Positions 17,925 through 27,564 are shown, counted from the first letter of the stretch. The stretch is DNA of 64,000 nt from Terriglobia bacterium (GCA_020073645.1 JAIQET010000001.1:62001-126000); one strand, 5' to 3'. Program-made: numbers and translations. Notes: generated by a model not told the origin, from the sequence alone.

Positions 17925-19415
17925 CTATCCGCGAAACAACCGCATGAACCCCCTCGGGGGAAGGTCCGGCGCCAGGAAGGTTGCATCACGCTGCCCCGCC
18001 ACTTGCGCAATGCATTCTGCCGCCTTATAGCCGCTGCGTACCGCCCCTTCCATGGTGGCGGGCCAGCCGGTGGCGGTCCAGTCTCCGGCCAGAAACACCC
18101 GTGGCCACACCGTCTCGGGCTGTGGCCGATGCAGGTCCACGCCCGGTCGGGGCGAATATGTCGCGTGCACTTCTTTAATCACCGTGGATTTCACCAGGTT
18201 CGCGGTTCTGGCCTCGGGGAAAAACTCTCGCAGTTCGCTCAGCGCGAGGTCAATGATTTCGGCGCGGGATTTCTCAACCAGGGTCTTGGAGGAACTGACC
18301 ACGAGTTCGACGTAGCTACCGCCTTGCTGGTCCCCATTGTCTGGGGTTGCGCACTGCTCTGCGGGGGCGGGGCGCCCCCGCCCTTCGACTGCGCTCAGGG
18401 CAGGCTGCCGGCGGGACGCCGGCGCTACAAGTTTCGACTTGTGGAACATCCACTGGATGGTGCGATCGAGCAAGACCGCGTGGTCCAGGTCGGTAATCTG
18501 GCGGTCGAACCAGAGGTGGATGCCGGTAATGGGTGAGGTCTCCAATTGATCGAGCGTCTGGCGTAGCGGCTCGGCCGCCGAGGTTTGCGGGAGCATCCGT
18601 GACAGCACTTCGAAGGGCACCGCCAGGACCGCGAAGTCGAAGCTGTCTTCCCCGCCCGGAAACAACAGTCTGACCCCGGCAAACTCGGCGCGGAAGCCAT
18701 CCACCCCGGCGCGCAAACGTACTTCTCCGCCGCGCATGCTGATGTAATCACCCGCCACGCTGTAAAGCTCGGTCAAGGGGACGGTGGGCACACCCATGCG
18801 GCCGGCTGCCGCTGACTTCAGGAACGACTCCCGCATTACCTGGGCGGCGGAGGGAACGGAGACACGGTCAAGGTCCTCGTTCAGCGCGCTAACCAGCACG
18901 GTTTTCCAGAAGCGCCCTATGGCGCGCTCCGTTTGGCCGTGACGGCGCAGCCAGGTCAGAAAAGATTCTCCCCGGTCCGGGGGCGTCATGGGCGCGAGCG
19001 CTGCCATTGCCCCCGCGATAGCCAACTTGTCGGGCCAGTTGAGGCAGGCAGCGCGTAGAAACGCCGGAGCTGTGTGTAAGGGCGCGGGCAGCGAGGAAGG
19101 TTCGATCACCGAAGCACGGCCACCCGGCTCCAGAAAGGTCAGCCGGTCGTACCAGCGAATTTTCTCTTCCACGCCAATACGTCGATAAAACTTTACCAGG
19201 TTGGTGCAGCAGCCCAGCAGCACATGCTGGCAGTTGTCGACGACTTCGCCAGTGCCGGGATGCTCGTAGGAGGAGGCGCGCCCGCCCAGAAACGGGCGGC
19301 GCTCAAACAGGGTTACGTGAAAGCCGCTGTCGGCTAAAGCACAACCGGCGGCCAGTCCCGCCAGGCCGCCTCCGACCACCGCCACTCTGGGAGCTTGTGT
19401 CCAGCGTTCGCTCAT
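17925..19415 (-). CDS. hpnE: Hydroxysqualene dehydroxylase HpnE (FAD-dependent), with an in-frame repeat-derived insertion
   Basis: VAVVGGGLAGLAAGCALADSGFHVTLFERRPFLGGRASSYEHPGTGEVVDNCQHVLLGCCTNLVKFYRRIGVEEKIRWYDRLTFLEPGGR...RVFLAGDWTATGWPATMEGAVRSGYKAAE. Confidence 0.9.
   Translation of the reverse strand: MSERWTQAPRVAVVGGGLAGLAAGCALADSGFHVTLFERRPFLGGRASSYEHPGTGEVVDNCQHVLLGCCTNLVKFYRRIGVEEKIRWYDRLTFLEPGGRASVIEPSSLPAPLHTAPAFLRAACLNWPDKLAIAGAMAALAPMTPPDRGESFLTWLRRHGQTERAIGRFWKTVLVSALNEDLDRVSVPSAAQVMRESFLKSAAAGRMGVPTVPLTELYSVAGDYISMRGGEVRLRAGVDGFRAEFAGVRLLFPGGEDSFDFAVLAVPFEVLSRMLPQTSAAEPLRQTLDQLETSPITGIHLWFDRQITDLDHAVLLDRTIQWMFHKSKLVAPASRRQPALSAVEGRGRPAPAEQCATPDNGDQQGGSYVELVVSSSKTLVEKSRAEIIDLALSELREFFPEARTANLVKSTVIKEVHATYSPRPGVDLHRPQPETVWPRVFLAGDWTATGWPATMEGAVRSGYKAAECIAQVAGQRDATFLAPDLPPRGFMRLFRG
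18361..18428. repeat. GC-rich palindromic repeat inserted inside hpnE
   Basis: gcgggggcggggcgcccccgcccttcgactgcgctcagggcaggctgccggcgggacgccggcgctac; encodes VAPASRRQPALSAVEGRGRPAPA in the hpnE frame; modules shared with 7661-7712 and 52256-52302. Confidence 0.8.
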
Positions 19416-20356
19416 CAGGCCAGGCGTTTCAGCAAGCCCTTTCCCAGGATGGTGAGCTTCTGGGGCACGGTGAGGCTGACCTTGCCGCTGAACACGTCAT
19501 ACTGACGATTCGCGATTTTCTCGAGCAGCCGCTGGTAGATAGTGATCAGCACCCAAAGGGCGGGCTGGCTGTCCTCTTCGATCAGCGGAATCAGGTCGTC
19601 GCCCGCAGCATAGTATTCGCGCGCCCGGTTGGCTTCCATAGCGAGCAGTTCGCGAAAGCGGGAGGGATCGCCGGCCGAACTCAGCTCGGTGGGAGCAATG
19701 CCAAACTTCGCCAGGTCTTCCTCCGGCAGATACACCCGGCCGACTGCGGCATCTTCTTTCACGTCGCGAATGATATTGGTGAGCTGGAAGGCCAGCCCCA
19801 GGCGCTCGGCCAGGGGTTCGGCGGAAGGATCGCGGTAGCCGAAGACCCGGATGCATACCAGACCCACGACCGAAGCTACCCGGTAGCAATAGAGGTAGAG
19901 ATCGTCGAAGGTCTTGTAATGGACCACCACACCTTGCTGCCCCGACGCGGCCGGCTCCGCCCCTTCCTGCACGTCCATCGCAGTGCCGTAGGCTAACTGG
20001 TCGAGCAGTCCGTCGGGAATCTTGTAGCGGCGCTGCGCGTCGGTAAGCGCCAACAGCACGGCATCGTCGGTCGGGTGGCCGGCTTGCGCGCGGTGCAGGG
20101 CATCCAGCCAATCGCTCAGTTTCTGCCGTCGCTCCTGCAAGGACAAACTCGAGTCGTCCGCGATATCGTCACACCGCCGCATGAACGCATACACCGCGCA
20201 CAGCGCCTGACGCTTGGGCCGCGGCAAGACCAGGAAGGCATAATAGAAATTCCGGGCAGCGGCGCGCGTAATACCGCGACACACCGAGTAGGCAACCGCC
20301 AGTTGCGACTCCGTCGGAGCAAACGGGTTGGGGGCTGGTTGCACGGCGGTACTCAT
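19415..20356 (-). CDS. hpnD: Presqualene diphosphate synthase HpnD
   Basis: FYYAFLVLPRPKRQALCAVYAFMRRCDDIADD...YCYRVASVVGLVCIRVFGY...LGLAFQLTNIIRDVKEDAAVGRVYLPEEDL. Confidence 0.93.
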   Translation of the reverse strand: MSTAVQPAPNPFAPTESQLAVAYSVCRGITRAAARNFYYAFLVLPRPKRQALCAVYAFMRRCDDIADDSSLSLQERRQKLSDWLDALHRAQAGHPTDDAVLLALTDAQRRYKIPDGLLDQLAYGTAMDVQEGAEPAASGQQGVVVHYKTFDDLYLYCYRVASVVGLVCIRVFGYRDPSAEPLAERLGLAFQLTNIIRDVKEDAAVGRVYLPEEDLAKFGIAPTELSSAGDPSRFRELLAMEANRAREYYAAGDDLIPLIEEDSQPALWVLITIYQRLLEKIANRQYDVFSGKVSLTVPQKLTILGKGLLKRLA

Positions 20357-21285
20357 AGCAGCTTCCCCAGCGCGGCTCGCGCCACCAGCGCCAGTTTGCG
20401 GGTTCTGGAGATGGCAGGGCGGCGTCCCAGAACGGCGTATCCCTGGCGTGCGATGGCGCTCAGAATCTCCTGTCCGCCGCGGCTGAACAGCTCGATATCA
20501 GTGGCGAGTTCGCGGTCGACTTTTTCCGCCAGCGGCCGCCCCTGCCGGAACCAGTCATGGGCGCGATCCACCTCAAATCGGATCAATTCGCAAAAGGCCG
20601 ACGTGTTGCTCGCGGAAGCAATCTCTTCTTCCCTTACCCTGTAGCGCTCCAAGTCTTCGAGCGGGAGGTAGATGCGGCCCTTGGCGTAATCCACGCTCAC
20701 ATCCTGCCAGAAATTAGCCAGTTGCAGCGCGGTGCAAGTGAAATCGGAGAGCGTCTGGCGTTCTCCGTCACGATACCCGCAGACATACAGCACCAGGTGG
20801 CCCACCGGGTTGGCGGAATAGCGGCAATAGCCGAGCAAATCTTCGAATGTGGGGTAGCGCGTGATCGTCTGGTCCTGGCGGAAGGCCTTCAGCAAATCAG
20901 AAAACGGCTGCTTGGGGATGTCACAAGTGCGCACGGTCTCCGCCAGTGCCACAAACACCGGGTGCCGCGGCGAACCGCTGTAACAGGCATCCAGTTCGGC
21001 CTCCCACTGGTCGAGCAACTGCAACGAGGCCTGCGCATCACCCACCTCATCTCCCAGGTCATCGGAAATGCGGCAGTAGGCATAAACATTGAAGAAGTGC
21101 TGGCGTAATCGTTCGGGCAGGAACCAGGTCGCCACCGAGAAGTTCTCGTAATGCGTGCGCGCCAAGCGCCGGCAGTACTCGCGAGCTTCGACTCCCGAGG
21201 GGGCGCGCTCAGGAATGGCGTATTCCGGCGGGAGATTGCTCCAGCCAGACGAAAGCCGGGAGTCGTTGCTGGCAATGGATGACAT
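20353..21285 (-). CDS. hpnC: Squalene synthase-like HpnC
   Basis: ENFSVATWFLPERLRQHFFNVYAYCRISDDLGDEVGD...YCRYSANPVGHLVLYVCGY...CTALQLANFWQDVSVDYAKGRIYLPLEDLERY. Confidence 0.92.
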   Translation of the reverse strand: MSSIASNDSRLSSGWSNLPPEYAIPERAPSGVEAREYCRRLARTHYENFSVATWFLPERLRQHFFNVYAYCRISDDLGDEVGDAQASLQLLDQWEAELDACYSGSPRHPVFVALAETVRTCDIPKQPFSDLLKAFRQDQTITRYPTFEDLLGYCRYSANPVGHLVLYVCGYRDGERQTLSDFTCTALQLANFWQDVSVDYAKGRIYLPLEDLERYRVREEEIASASNTSAFCELIRFEVDRAHDWFRQGRPLAEKVDRELATDIELFSRGGQEILSAIARQGYAVLGRRPAISRTRKLALVARAALGKLL

Positions 21286-21321
21286 AGTCAGTTCCGTCCC
21301 CGGTGATTCGAACCCTGTGCC

Positions 21322-22359
21322 TTAATGGCCAGGAATAATGGCGGTCTTGATGTCGCCGTTGCGGTTCAGCATGTGGCGCAGCACCTGCTGCAGGCGCGAA
21401 AGTGGCGCTTCGCCGGTGATGTAGTCGGTGGAGCGCACTTTCTTCTCGGCAATCAGCGCGAACGCCCGGCGCACCGTTTCCGGGGTGTGATGGAAGGTGG
21501 CCTTGAGCGTGACCTCCGAATAATGCAAGCGGTTGGTATCAAGCTGAACCTTGGTGCCACTGGCGCAGCCGCCGAAGAAGTTTACGGTGCCGCCCTTGCG
21601 CACCATATCAATGGCCCACTCCCACGCCTCGGGACGACCCACCGCTTCGATGACCACGTCACCGCCGCGCTTGTCCGGCGAGAGCATGCGCACCGCTTCC
21701 ACCGGATCTTTCACCTTGGTGATTTGCACCACCTCGTGGGCGCCCATGCGTTTGGCCGCATCCACCTGGGAATCCCGTTTGACCACCGAGATGACGTTGC
21801 ATCCCGTGGCTTTCGCCACCTGCACGAACATCAGGCCGATGGGACCGCCACCGATCACGGTTACGGTATCGCCGATCTCCACTCCGGTCTCATGCAAGCC
21901 GCGCAGTACGCAAGCCAGAGGTTCCACCATGGCGGCTTCTTCGTAGGTCACGTCCGGCGGGACGGCCAGCATATTGGTTTCAACGATGCGCCGCGGGATT
22001 CGGATGTACTCCGCATAGGCTCCGTTGTTAAACAGCAGGTCCTCGCAAAGGTTCTCCTGGTGCTTGGAGCAGTAGAAACACATCTGGCAGGGCGCAGAGT
22101 TCAGCGCCACCACCCGCATTCCCTTCTTGAAGCCGCGCACGCCAGGACCGACCTCGTCGATCACTCCCGCCAGTTCGTGCCCGAACAAGGCTGGCGGCAC
22201 AATCATGCGGGCGTGATAGCCGCGCTGGTAAACCTTCAGGTCGGTGCCGCAGGTCAGTGCCACCTGCACCTTGACCAGTACTTCTCCATCCCCCACGCGG
22301 GGAATCGGCACCCGTTCGATCTTTACGTCCTCTTTGCCGTAGAGGACAGCTGCTGTCAT
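21322..22359 (-). CDS. Zn-dependent alcohol dehydrogenase-like (MDR family) in hopanoid locus, paralog A
   Basis: CGTDLKVYQRG...GHELAGVIDEVGPGV...CQMCFYCSKHQENLCEDL; GGGPIGLMFVQVAKATG. Confidence 0.87.
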   Translation of the reverse strand: MTAAVLYGKEDVKIERVPIPRVGDGEVLVKVQVALTCGTDLKVYQRGYHARMIVPPALFGHELAGVIDEVGPGVRGFKKGMRVVALNSAPCQMCFYCSKHQENLCEDLLFNNGAYAEYIRIPRRIVETNMLAVPPDVTYEEAAMVEPLACVLRGLHETGVEIGDTVTVIGGGPIGLMFVQVAKATGCNVISVVKRDSQVDAAKRMGAHEVVQITKVKDPVEAVRMLSPDKRGGDVVIEAVGRPEAWEWAIDMVRKGGTVNFFGGCASGTKVQLDTNRLHYSEVTLKATFHHTPETVRRAFALIAEKKVRSTDYITGEAPLSRLQQVLRHMLNRNGDIKTAIIPGH

Positions 22360-22370
22360 CTTTCCGCTCA

Positions 22371-23492
22371 CTATGGATTTCCTTCCCACGAGCTGCCCGG
22401 CTGAATCACGACTTTCAGGGAATCCGGTTGGGGGTGGGCAGCCAGGTTTAAGGCCTCCACGCTGCTGGAGAGAGAGAAGCGATGACTGATCAGGCGTTCC
22501 AAGTCCATCTCACGGTGCATCACGAACCGCACCGAATCCTCTTGCAGCTCGACGGAAGCGCTGTAGGACCCCAACAATGTTTTCTCGTCTACACAAACCG
22601 AAGCGGGATCGATGCTGGCCTCCCCGCGCACGGTCTGCGCAAATAACAGCACCCGGCCGCCCGGACGTACCGCATCCATGGCGGTCCGGATCAAGGCGTT
22701 GCTGCCGACCGCCAAAACAGCGGCATCAGCACCACGCCCCTCGGTCCGCTCGCGCACTACTTTCACCGTGTCGGTGCACGAAGCGTCAATAATGTTCCCC
22801 AAGCCGAATGTTTTAGATATTGTAAGCCTCTGGGGATACAAATCGGAAGTAATTACCGTGGCCCCTGTCCGTTTGGCCAATACACTCAGTATGATGCCGA
22901 TCGGTCCCTGACCTATTACTAGAACGGTTTCATCCCCTTGCAAGCACAAGCTTTCGATTCCCTTCATGCAAGTGTTCACCGGCTCGACAAAGCAGGCCTG
23001 TTCGAAAGAGATGTTATCCGGGATACGCACGGTTCCGCCACGCACAATCCAGTCCATCACGCGGACATATTGCGCAAAGCCGCCGCCACTGGGTTCGAAG
23101 CCGGCGGTGCAGCCCACCTTCTTGTAGGTTTCACACTGGGCGAAGGTCTTGTGGCGGCAGTAAAAGCATCGGCCGCACGGAATGTGATGAAAGACGACCA
23201 CGCGGTCCGCGGGATTGAAGTCGCGCACGCCCTTCCCCACGGCCGCCACTACCCCTGCAGTCTCGTGTCCGAAGATGCGTGGCGCAGAGTGCGAACCGGT
23301 GGCGATCTTCTTCAAGTCCGTGCCGCAGATGCCGCAGGTGTGCACTCGTACCAACAACTCCCCGGGGCCGACATCGGGGACCGGAACCGTCTCCAGGCGG
23401 ACCTCATTGACCGCGCGGTAAACTGCTGCCAGCATAGTGGCAGGTATCGCTGGCTCGCGTTCTCGGATTGCGAATTGTCCGGCAATCGCCAT
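22371..23492 (-). CDS. Zn-dependent alcohol dehydrogenase-like (MDR family) in hopanoid locus, paralog B
   Basis: CGICGTDLKKI...GHETAGVVAAVGKGV...CGRCFYCRHKTFAQCETY; GQGPIGIILSVLAKRTG. Confidence 0.87.
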   Translation of the reverse strand: MAIAGQFAIREREPAIPATMLAAVYRAVNEVRLETVPVPDVGPGELLVRVHTCGICGTDLKKIATGSHSAPRIFGHETAGVVAAVGKGVRDFNPADRVVVFHHIPCGRCFYCRHKTFAQCETYKKVGCTAGFEPSGGGFAQYVRVMDWIVRGGTVRIPDNISFEQACFVEPVNTCMKGIESLCLQGDETVLVIGQGPIGIILSVLAKRTGATVITSDLYPQRLTISKTFGLGNIIDASCTDTVKVVRERTEGRGADAAVLAVGSNALIRTAMDAVRPGGRVLLFAQTVRGEASIDPASVCVDEKTLLGSYSASVELQEDSVRFVMHREMDLERLISHRFSLSSSVEALNLAAHPQPDSLKVVIQPGSSWEGNP

Positions 23493-23510
23493 TGGGTGGG
23501 TCTTCCCGCT

Positions 23511-24044
23511 TTAGTTGGGGCTGGTATTCGTCAAGCTCACTTCCACGCTCATGCTTTCCAGATGCCAGCGCTCCGGCACCAACAGATGGTACTTCGTGAC
23601 TTGCGTGACACAATAGAAGTCTTCCACTTTAACCACACGCTTCGCCAGCGCCGGAACCACCGCATACACGTTGGGATCCAGGCGCGAAATTGCGCCCTTC
23701 ACTCCCTGGTTCAGGTAAGGGTCCCGGGATGCCAGGAGCAAGTTGCCATACGAGCGTCGTTTCAAGTCCACCAGGCTCACTTGCCACGCCAGAATCCTGT
23801 CGTCCCCCGATCCTACCCTCTCCGGAACCAGGGAGAACTGGTAACGCTCCCGCCCCGCAGAATCCTTGATGCGAGCGTGATACTCAAAATTCTTGTTGTC
23901 CAGGTTCACTTCAAAAGTTGTCTCCGCAATACGCGTCGGACCCTTGCGGAAACTCTCAACATAGACCGTGGCCGGTGTGGCTTGCGCGTGCAACTGCCCC
24001 AGCAACAACAGCATCGTAAGCGCCAGGCAACTCTTCCGGCTCAT
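23511..24044 (-). CDS. Secreted protein of unknown function in hopanoid locus
   Basis: Signal peptide MSRKSCLALTMLLLLGQLHAQA; then ESFRKGPTRIAETTFEVNLDNKNFEYHARIKDSAGRERYQFSLVPERV. Confidence 0.7.
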   Translation of the reverse strand: MSRKSCLALTMLLLLGQLHAQATPATVYVESFRKGPTRIAETTFEVNLDNKNFEYHARIKDSAGRERYQFSLVPERVGSGDDRILAWQVSLVDLKRRSYGNLLLASRDPYLNQGVKGAISRLDPNVYAVVPALAKRVVKVEDFYCVTQVTKYHLLVPERWHLESMSVEVSLTNTSPN

Positions 24045-24772
24045 CGCTCTCGACCCACTGCCGGCTGCAATTCAGGCGCTGCGCTCATTTCGGCTGGACG
24101 ATTGTAGCGGTCCAGCGCGGCGCACAAGGCCTTTGCGGCCAGCGAACTATTCCTAGCCAGTCGCACTAACCTGAGCCACAACCAGGGCCGGAGGGCCGCA
24201 TAGGCAACCAACTTTGCCGAGCTGAACTGCCCATCCGCGTCAAGGAATCTCTGCATGGGAAGCATGACGAAGTCGCTTTCATCCGAAATTGCTTTCAGCG
24301 TACTGAAGCGAATCCCGTGAGCTTGCGCCGCCCGGGCAACTGCGGAGGCCTCCATGTCGACTGCCTGCGCTCCGTACGCCGCGGCCAGCTTGGCCTTTTG
24401 CTCGGTTCCAGCGATGGAAGCTAAGCTGACCAATACGCCATCTCCGGCTCCAGTTTCGACCCGGCTTCCATCTCCAATGTCAACCACCGTGGCTGGCGCA
24501 AACAGCGCGCCGGCTCTCAGCTTCGGATCGAGGGCACCGGCAAAGCCCACAGACAGCACAAGGCCAGGATCATAGAGCGCGATGACCGCTTCCCCGGCCC
24601 GGCGTGCAGCCTCGGCCCCAATTCCGCCGCAAACCAACACCACGCGATCGTTCTCGAAAAACTTGAAGCGTCGGCCCTGGTGGTCGCGTTCAGCTACGCG
24701 CCAGCTCCGGATGAGCGGCCGCACCTCGCGTTCCAGGGCGGCAACGATGGCGACTTTGGAGTTCTTGTGCAC
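24041..24772 (-). CDS. hpnG: Nucleoside phosphorylase-family protein, HpnG-like (adenosylhopane nucleosidase)
   Basis: VAIVAALEREVRPLIRSW...VVLVCGGIGAEAARRAGEAVI...AVDMEASAVARAAQAHGIRFSTLKAISDESDF. Confidence 0.87.
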   Translation of the reverse strand: MHKNSKVAIVAALEREVRPLIRSWRVAERDHQGRRFKFFENDRVVLVCGGIGAEAARRAGEAVIALYDPGLVLSVGFAGALDPKLRAGALFAPATVVDIGDGSRVETGAGDGVLVSLASIAGTEQKAKLAAAYGAQAVDMEASAVARAAQAHGIRFSTLKAISDESDFVMLPMQRFLDADGQFSSAKLVAYAALRPWLWLRLVRLARNSSLAAKALCAALDRYNRPAEMSAAPELQPAVGRER

Positions 24773-24780
24773 GCTTCAGT

Positions 24781-24843
24781 CGTCCCTACGGGACGGTTGC
24801 CGAGCTGCGCTCGGCCTGGACGGGTCAAAGACCCGTCCCTAAA
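24781..24843 (-). repeat. Triple-hairpin interspersed repeat, copy 2
   Basis: cgtccctacgggacg / gccgagctgcgctcggc / gacgggtcaaagacccgtc: three tandem self-complementary modules; opposite-strand near-copy of 7059-7127. Confidence 0.75.
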
Positions 24844-24856
24844 CGAGCCAGGCGGA

Positions 24857-25843
24857 CTAGACGTATCCGTTTCCCTGGAACCACTCCACGGCCCGGCGCA
24901 GGGCTCCGTCGACAGGAACGGTTTTCCAGCCCAGTTCGCGCTCGGCTTTGGCCGAGGAGACAAACATTTTCTTCCGCCCCATGCGGACTGCATCCAGGGT
25001 GATGCGCGGCTCGCGACGCAGCAGCAGCCCAGTCACGACCGTGTCCACCACACCGCTGGCCAGTGCCACCGCGTAAGGGAGCCTCACCTTTGGCGAAGGC
25101 AGTCCCGTAATCGCGGCGAGTTTATCCAGAATCTGTTTCAGGGTCAGGTTCTCGCCGCCCAGGATATAGCGTTCGCCGCTTCGTCCCCGCTCCAGCGCCG
25201 CCACGTGGCCGCGGGCGCATTCCTTCACATCCACCAGGTTCAAGCCGGTGTCCACGTAGGCGGGAAACTTCTTTTTCAGGAAGTCCACGATGATGCGTCC
25301 CGTAGGCGTCGGCTTGATGTCCTGCTCGCCCACAGGCGTGGTGGGGTTCACCACCACCACATCCATTCCGCTCTTCCCCGCCTTGATCGCCACTTCTTCC
25401 GCCATGAACTTCGAGCGTTTGTAGTGGCCAATCATGCTGTCAAGCAAGACCGGAGAGTTCTCGTCCGCAGGCTGACCGTTCGACGTGAAACCCATGGTCG
25501 CCACGCTTGAGGTGTAAACCACCCGGCGCACTCGATTGTTGCGCGCGGCTTGCAGGACGGCGCGCGTCCCGTCGACGTTGGCACGGTACATCTGCTCGGG
25601 ATCGCGAATCCAGAGCCGGTAATCGGCGGCGACGTGAAACAGCACATCACAGCCCGCCATCACCTTTTCGAGTGACGCGGGATCACGCAGGTCGCCGACC
25701 ACCCGCTCCGCCTTCAACCCCTCGATATTCTTGGGATTGCTGCTGGAGCGCACCAGCAGCCGCAGTTCGGCACCCTGCTCGGCCAAAACCTGTGCGACGT
25801 GGCTGCCTACAAACCCCGTCGCGCCTGTGACGAAAACCAGCAT
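24857..25843 (-). CDS. hpnA: NAD-dependent epimerase/dehydratase, HpnA-like
   Basis: MLVFVTGATGFVGSHVAQVLAEQGAELRLLVRSSSNPKNIEGLKAERVVGDLRDPASLEKVMAGCDVLFHVAADYRLW. Confidence 0.9.
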   Translation of the reverse strand: MLVFVTGATGFVGSHVAQVLAEQGAELRLLVRSSSNPKNIEGLKAERVVGDLRDPASLEKVMAGCDVLFHVAADYRLWIRDPEQMYRANVDGTRAVLQAARNNRVRRVVYTSSVATMGFTSNGQPADENSPVLLDSMIGHYKRSKFMAEEVAIKAGKSGMDVVVVNPTTPVGEQDIKPTPTGRIIVDFLKKKFPAYVDTGLNLVDVKECARGHVAALERGRSGERYILGGENLTLKQILDKLAAITGLPSPKVRLPYAVALASGVVDTVVTGLLLRREPRITLDAVRMGRKKMFVSSAKAERELGWKTVPVDGALRRAVEWFQGNGYV

Positions 25844-25943
25844 TTAGCATTTAGCACTTAGCAATTAGCACTTGGCCCACCAGCCTGCTTCCTGACCGCA
25901 AAGCTGGATTGGCTAACTACCAAGTGCCAAGTGCTAATTGCTA
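25844..25943. repeat. TTAGCA/AATTAGC-iteron inverted repeat element
   Basis: Left arm tttagcatttagcacttagcaattagcacttggcc, right arm ggctaactaccaagtgccaagtgctaattgcta. Confidence 0.65.
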
Positions 25944-26390
25944 TTACTCCAGTTTCTCCGGCTGCAGCGAAATGTCGCTTTCTCCGGCCGCCTTCTTCTC
26001 CCAATATTGGCGGACCCACGTCTCCCAGCTCTTGCCGGCGGCCATGTCGCGGCCGGTGAAGGCCAAAGCGGCAATGTCGGCGTAGCATATGGAGGTCTTC
26101 GGACTGCCATCCTTGGGCAACAGGCGCACGATAGAGTCGGCGAGCGTTTTCCCGGCGCGACGATCGAAAATGTAGCCTTCTACCTTGCTGCCGTCTTTGC
26201 GGGTGATCAGGACATCTCCGCGGTAGTCGAAGGCGTGCTCCAGGGCCGTGAGCAACTCTTCCGCAGTCGCCAGCTCCGGCACCCATCCTTCCAGTTTGTC
26301 CCGGGTCGCGCCCGGTACTACCTCTAGCACATTTGGATTCGTGATTTCGGTCGTGGCTGGCAGAGTCCGACCTGCTTCTCTTCCGCTCAA
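25944..26390 (-). CDS. Conserved hypothetical protein between hpnA and hpnH
   Basis: ELLTALEHAFDYRGDVLITRKDGSKVEGYIFDRRAGKTLADSIVRLLPKDGSPKTSICYADIAALAFTGRDMAAGKSWETW; overlaps hpnH by 4 nt. Confidence 0.75.
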   Translation of the reverse strand: MSGREAGRTLPATTEITNPNVLEVVPGATRDKLEGWVPELATAEELLTALEHAFDYRGDVLITRKDGSKVEGYIFDRRAGKTLADSIVRLLPKDGSPKTSICYADIAALAFTGRDMAAGKSWETWVRQYWEKKAAGESDISLQPEKLE

Positions 26391-27508
26391 ACCCGGGTCT
26401 CCTCAGCGACATCGGTATTGATCTGCACCAGAGGGTTGAAGGCGTGGACAGGGCGCACCGGTTCGTTCAACAATTCCGCGGCGGATGGATCCTTGTAGCC
26501 GCTGCCGGCCATGGCGCGCACGGTTTGCCACAAGCCGCCCAGCGAGCTGAAGGTATGGTTCACCGCGGACGCTTCGTAGCCGCTGTGCACCATGCAGTTG
26601 GCACACTTGGGATTGCCGGATTCCGTTCCGTAGCGCTCCCACTCTGTGGTCGCCAACAGCTCCGCAAAGCTGTCAGCATAGCCGTCTTGCAGCAGATAGC
26701 AGGGCTTTTGCCACCCGAAGACGTTGAATGTCGGCATGCCCCAGGGGGTGCAGGCATAATCGCGCTTGCCCATCAGGAATTCCAGAAACAGCGGCGACAT
26801 GTTGAAACGCCAGTCGGGCTTGCGATTCGACAAGATGGCGCGAAATAGCCGCCGGGTGCGGGCGCGTCCCAGGAAGTGGCTCTGGTCGGGCGCTTTTTCA
26901 TAGGAGTAGCCGGGTGAAAGCATCATGCCTTCGACACCGAGTTCCGTCATTTCGTCGAAGAAGGCACGCACGCTCTTGGCATCGGCGCCATCAAACAGCG
27001 TGGTGTTGGTGGTGACGCGGAAACCGCGCGCCAAGGCTTCCTTGATCCCCTCCAGGGCCTTGTCGTATCCGCCTTCCAGGCACACCGAAAAATCATGATG
27101 CTCGCGCTGGCCGTCCATGTGCACCGAGAAGGTCAGATACTTGCTCGGAGTAAAGAGATGGATTTTCTCTTTCAGCAGCAGCGCATTGGTACACAGGTAA
27201 ATGTATTTCTTGCGTGCCACCAGGCCGGCGACAATTTCGTCGATCTGCGGATGCAGCAGCGGTTCACCGCCCGGGATGGCCACCGTCGGCGTGCCGCACT
27301 CATCCACTGCGCGAAAGCACTCCTCTGGACTGAGCTGCATTTTCAGCACGTGGCCGGGGTACTGGATCTTGCCGCAGCCCGCGCAGGCCAGATTGCAGCG
27401 GAACAACGGCTCCAGCATGAGCACGAGCGGGTACTGCTTGCGTCCCTTGAGCTTCTGCTTGAGGACGTAAGTGGCTACCGTCCACATTTGGGAAACTGGT
27501 ACGGCCAT
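26387..27508 (-). CDS. hpnH: Radical SAM protein HpnH (adenosylhopane formation)
   Basis: QKLKGRKQYPLVLMLEPLFRCNLACAGCGKIQYPGHVLKMQLSPEECFRAVDECGTPTVAIPGGEPLLHPQIDEIVAGLV. Confidence 0.94.
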   Translation of the reverse strand: MAVPVSQMWTVATYVLKQKLKGRKQYPLVLMLEPLFRCNLACAGCGKIQYPGHVLKMQLSPEECFRAVDECGTPTVAIPGGEPLLHPQIDEIVAGLVARKKYIYLCTNALLLKEKIHLFTPSKYLTFSVHMDGQREHHDFSVCLEGGYDKALEGIKEALARGFRVTTNTTLFDGADAKSVRAFFDEMTELGVEGMMLSPGYSYEKAPDQSHFLGRARTRRLFRAILSNRKPDWRFNMSPLFLEFLMGKRDYACTPWGMPTFNVFGWQKPCYLLQDGYADSFAELLATTEWERYGTESGNPKCANCMVHSGYEASAVNHTFSSLGGLWQTVRAMAGSGYKDPSAAELLNEPVRPVHAFNPLVQINTDVAEETRV

Positions 27509-27564
27509 TATTTGTTGCCCGCCTCTCGGTGTACTGCTACCAGCTGCGTCTTAACTGCCTGAAG

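Noticed and set aside
21300-21322. gattcgaaccc motif resembling a tRNA T-loop
   Set aside because: Only about 36 nt between two genes, no acceptor or anticodon stems found; coincidental. No tRNA or rRNA gene was recognised in the window.
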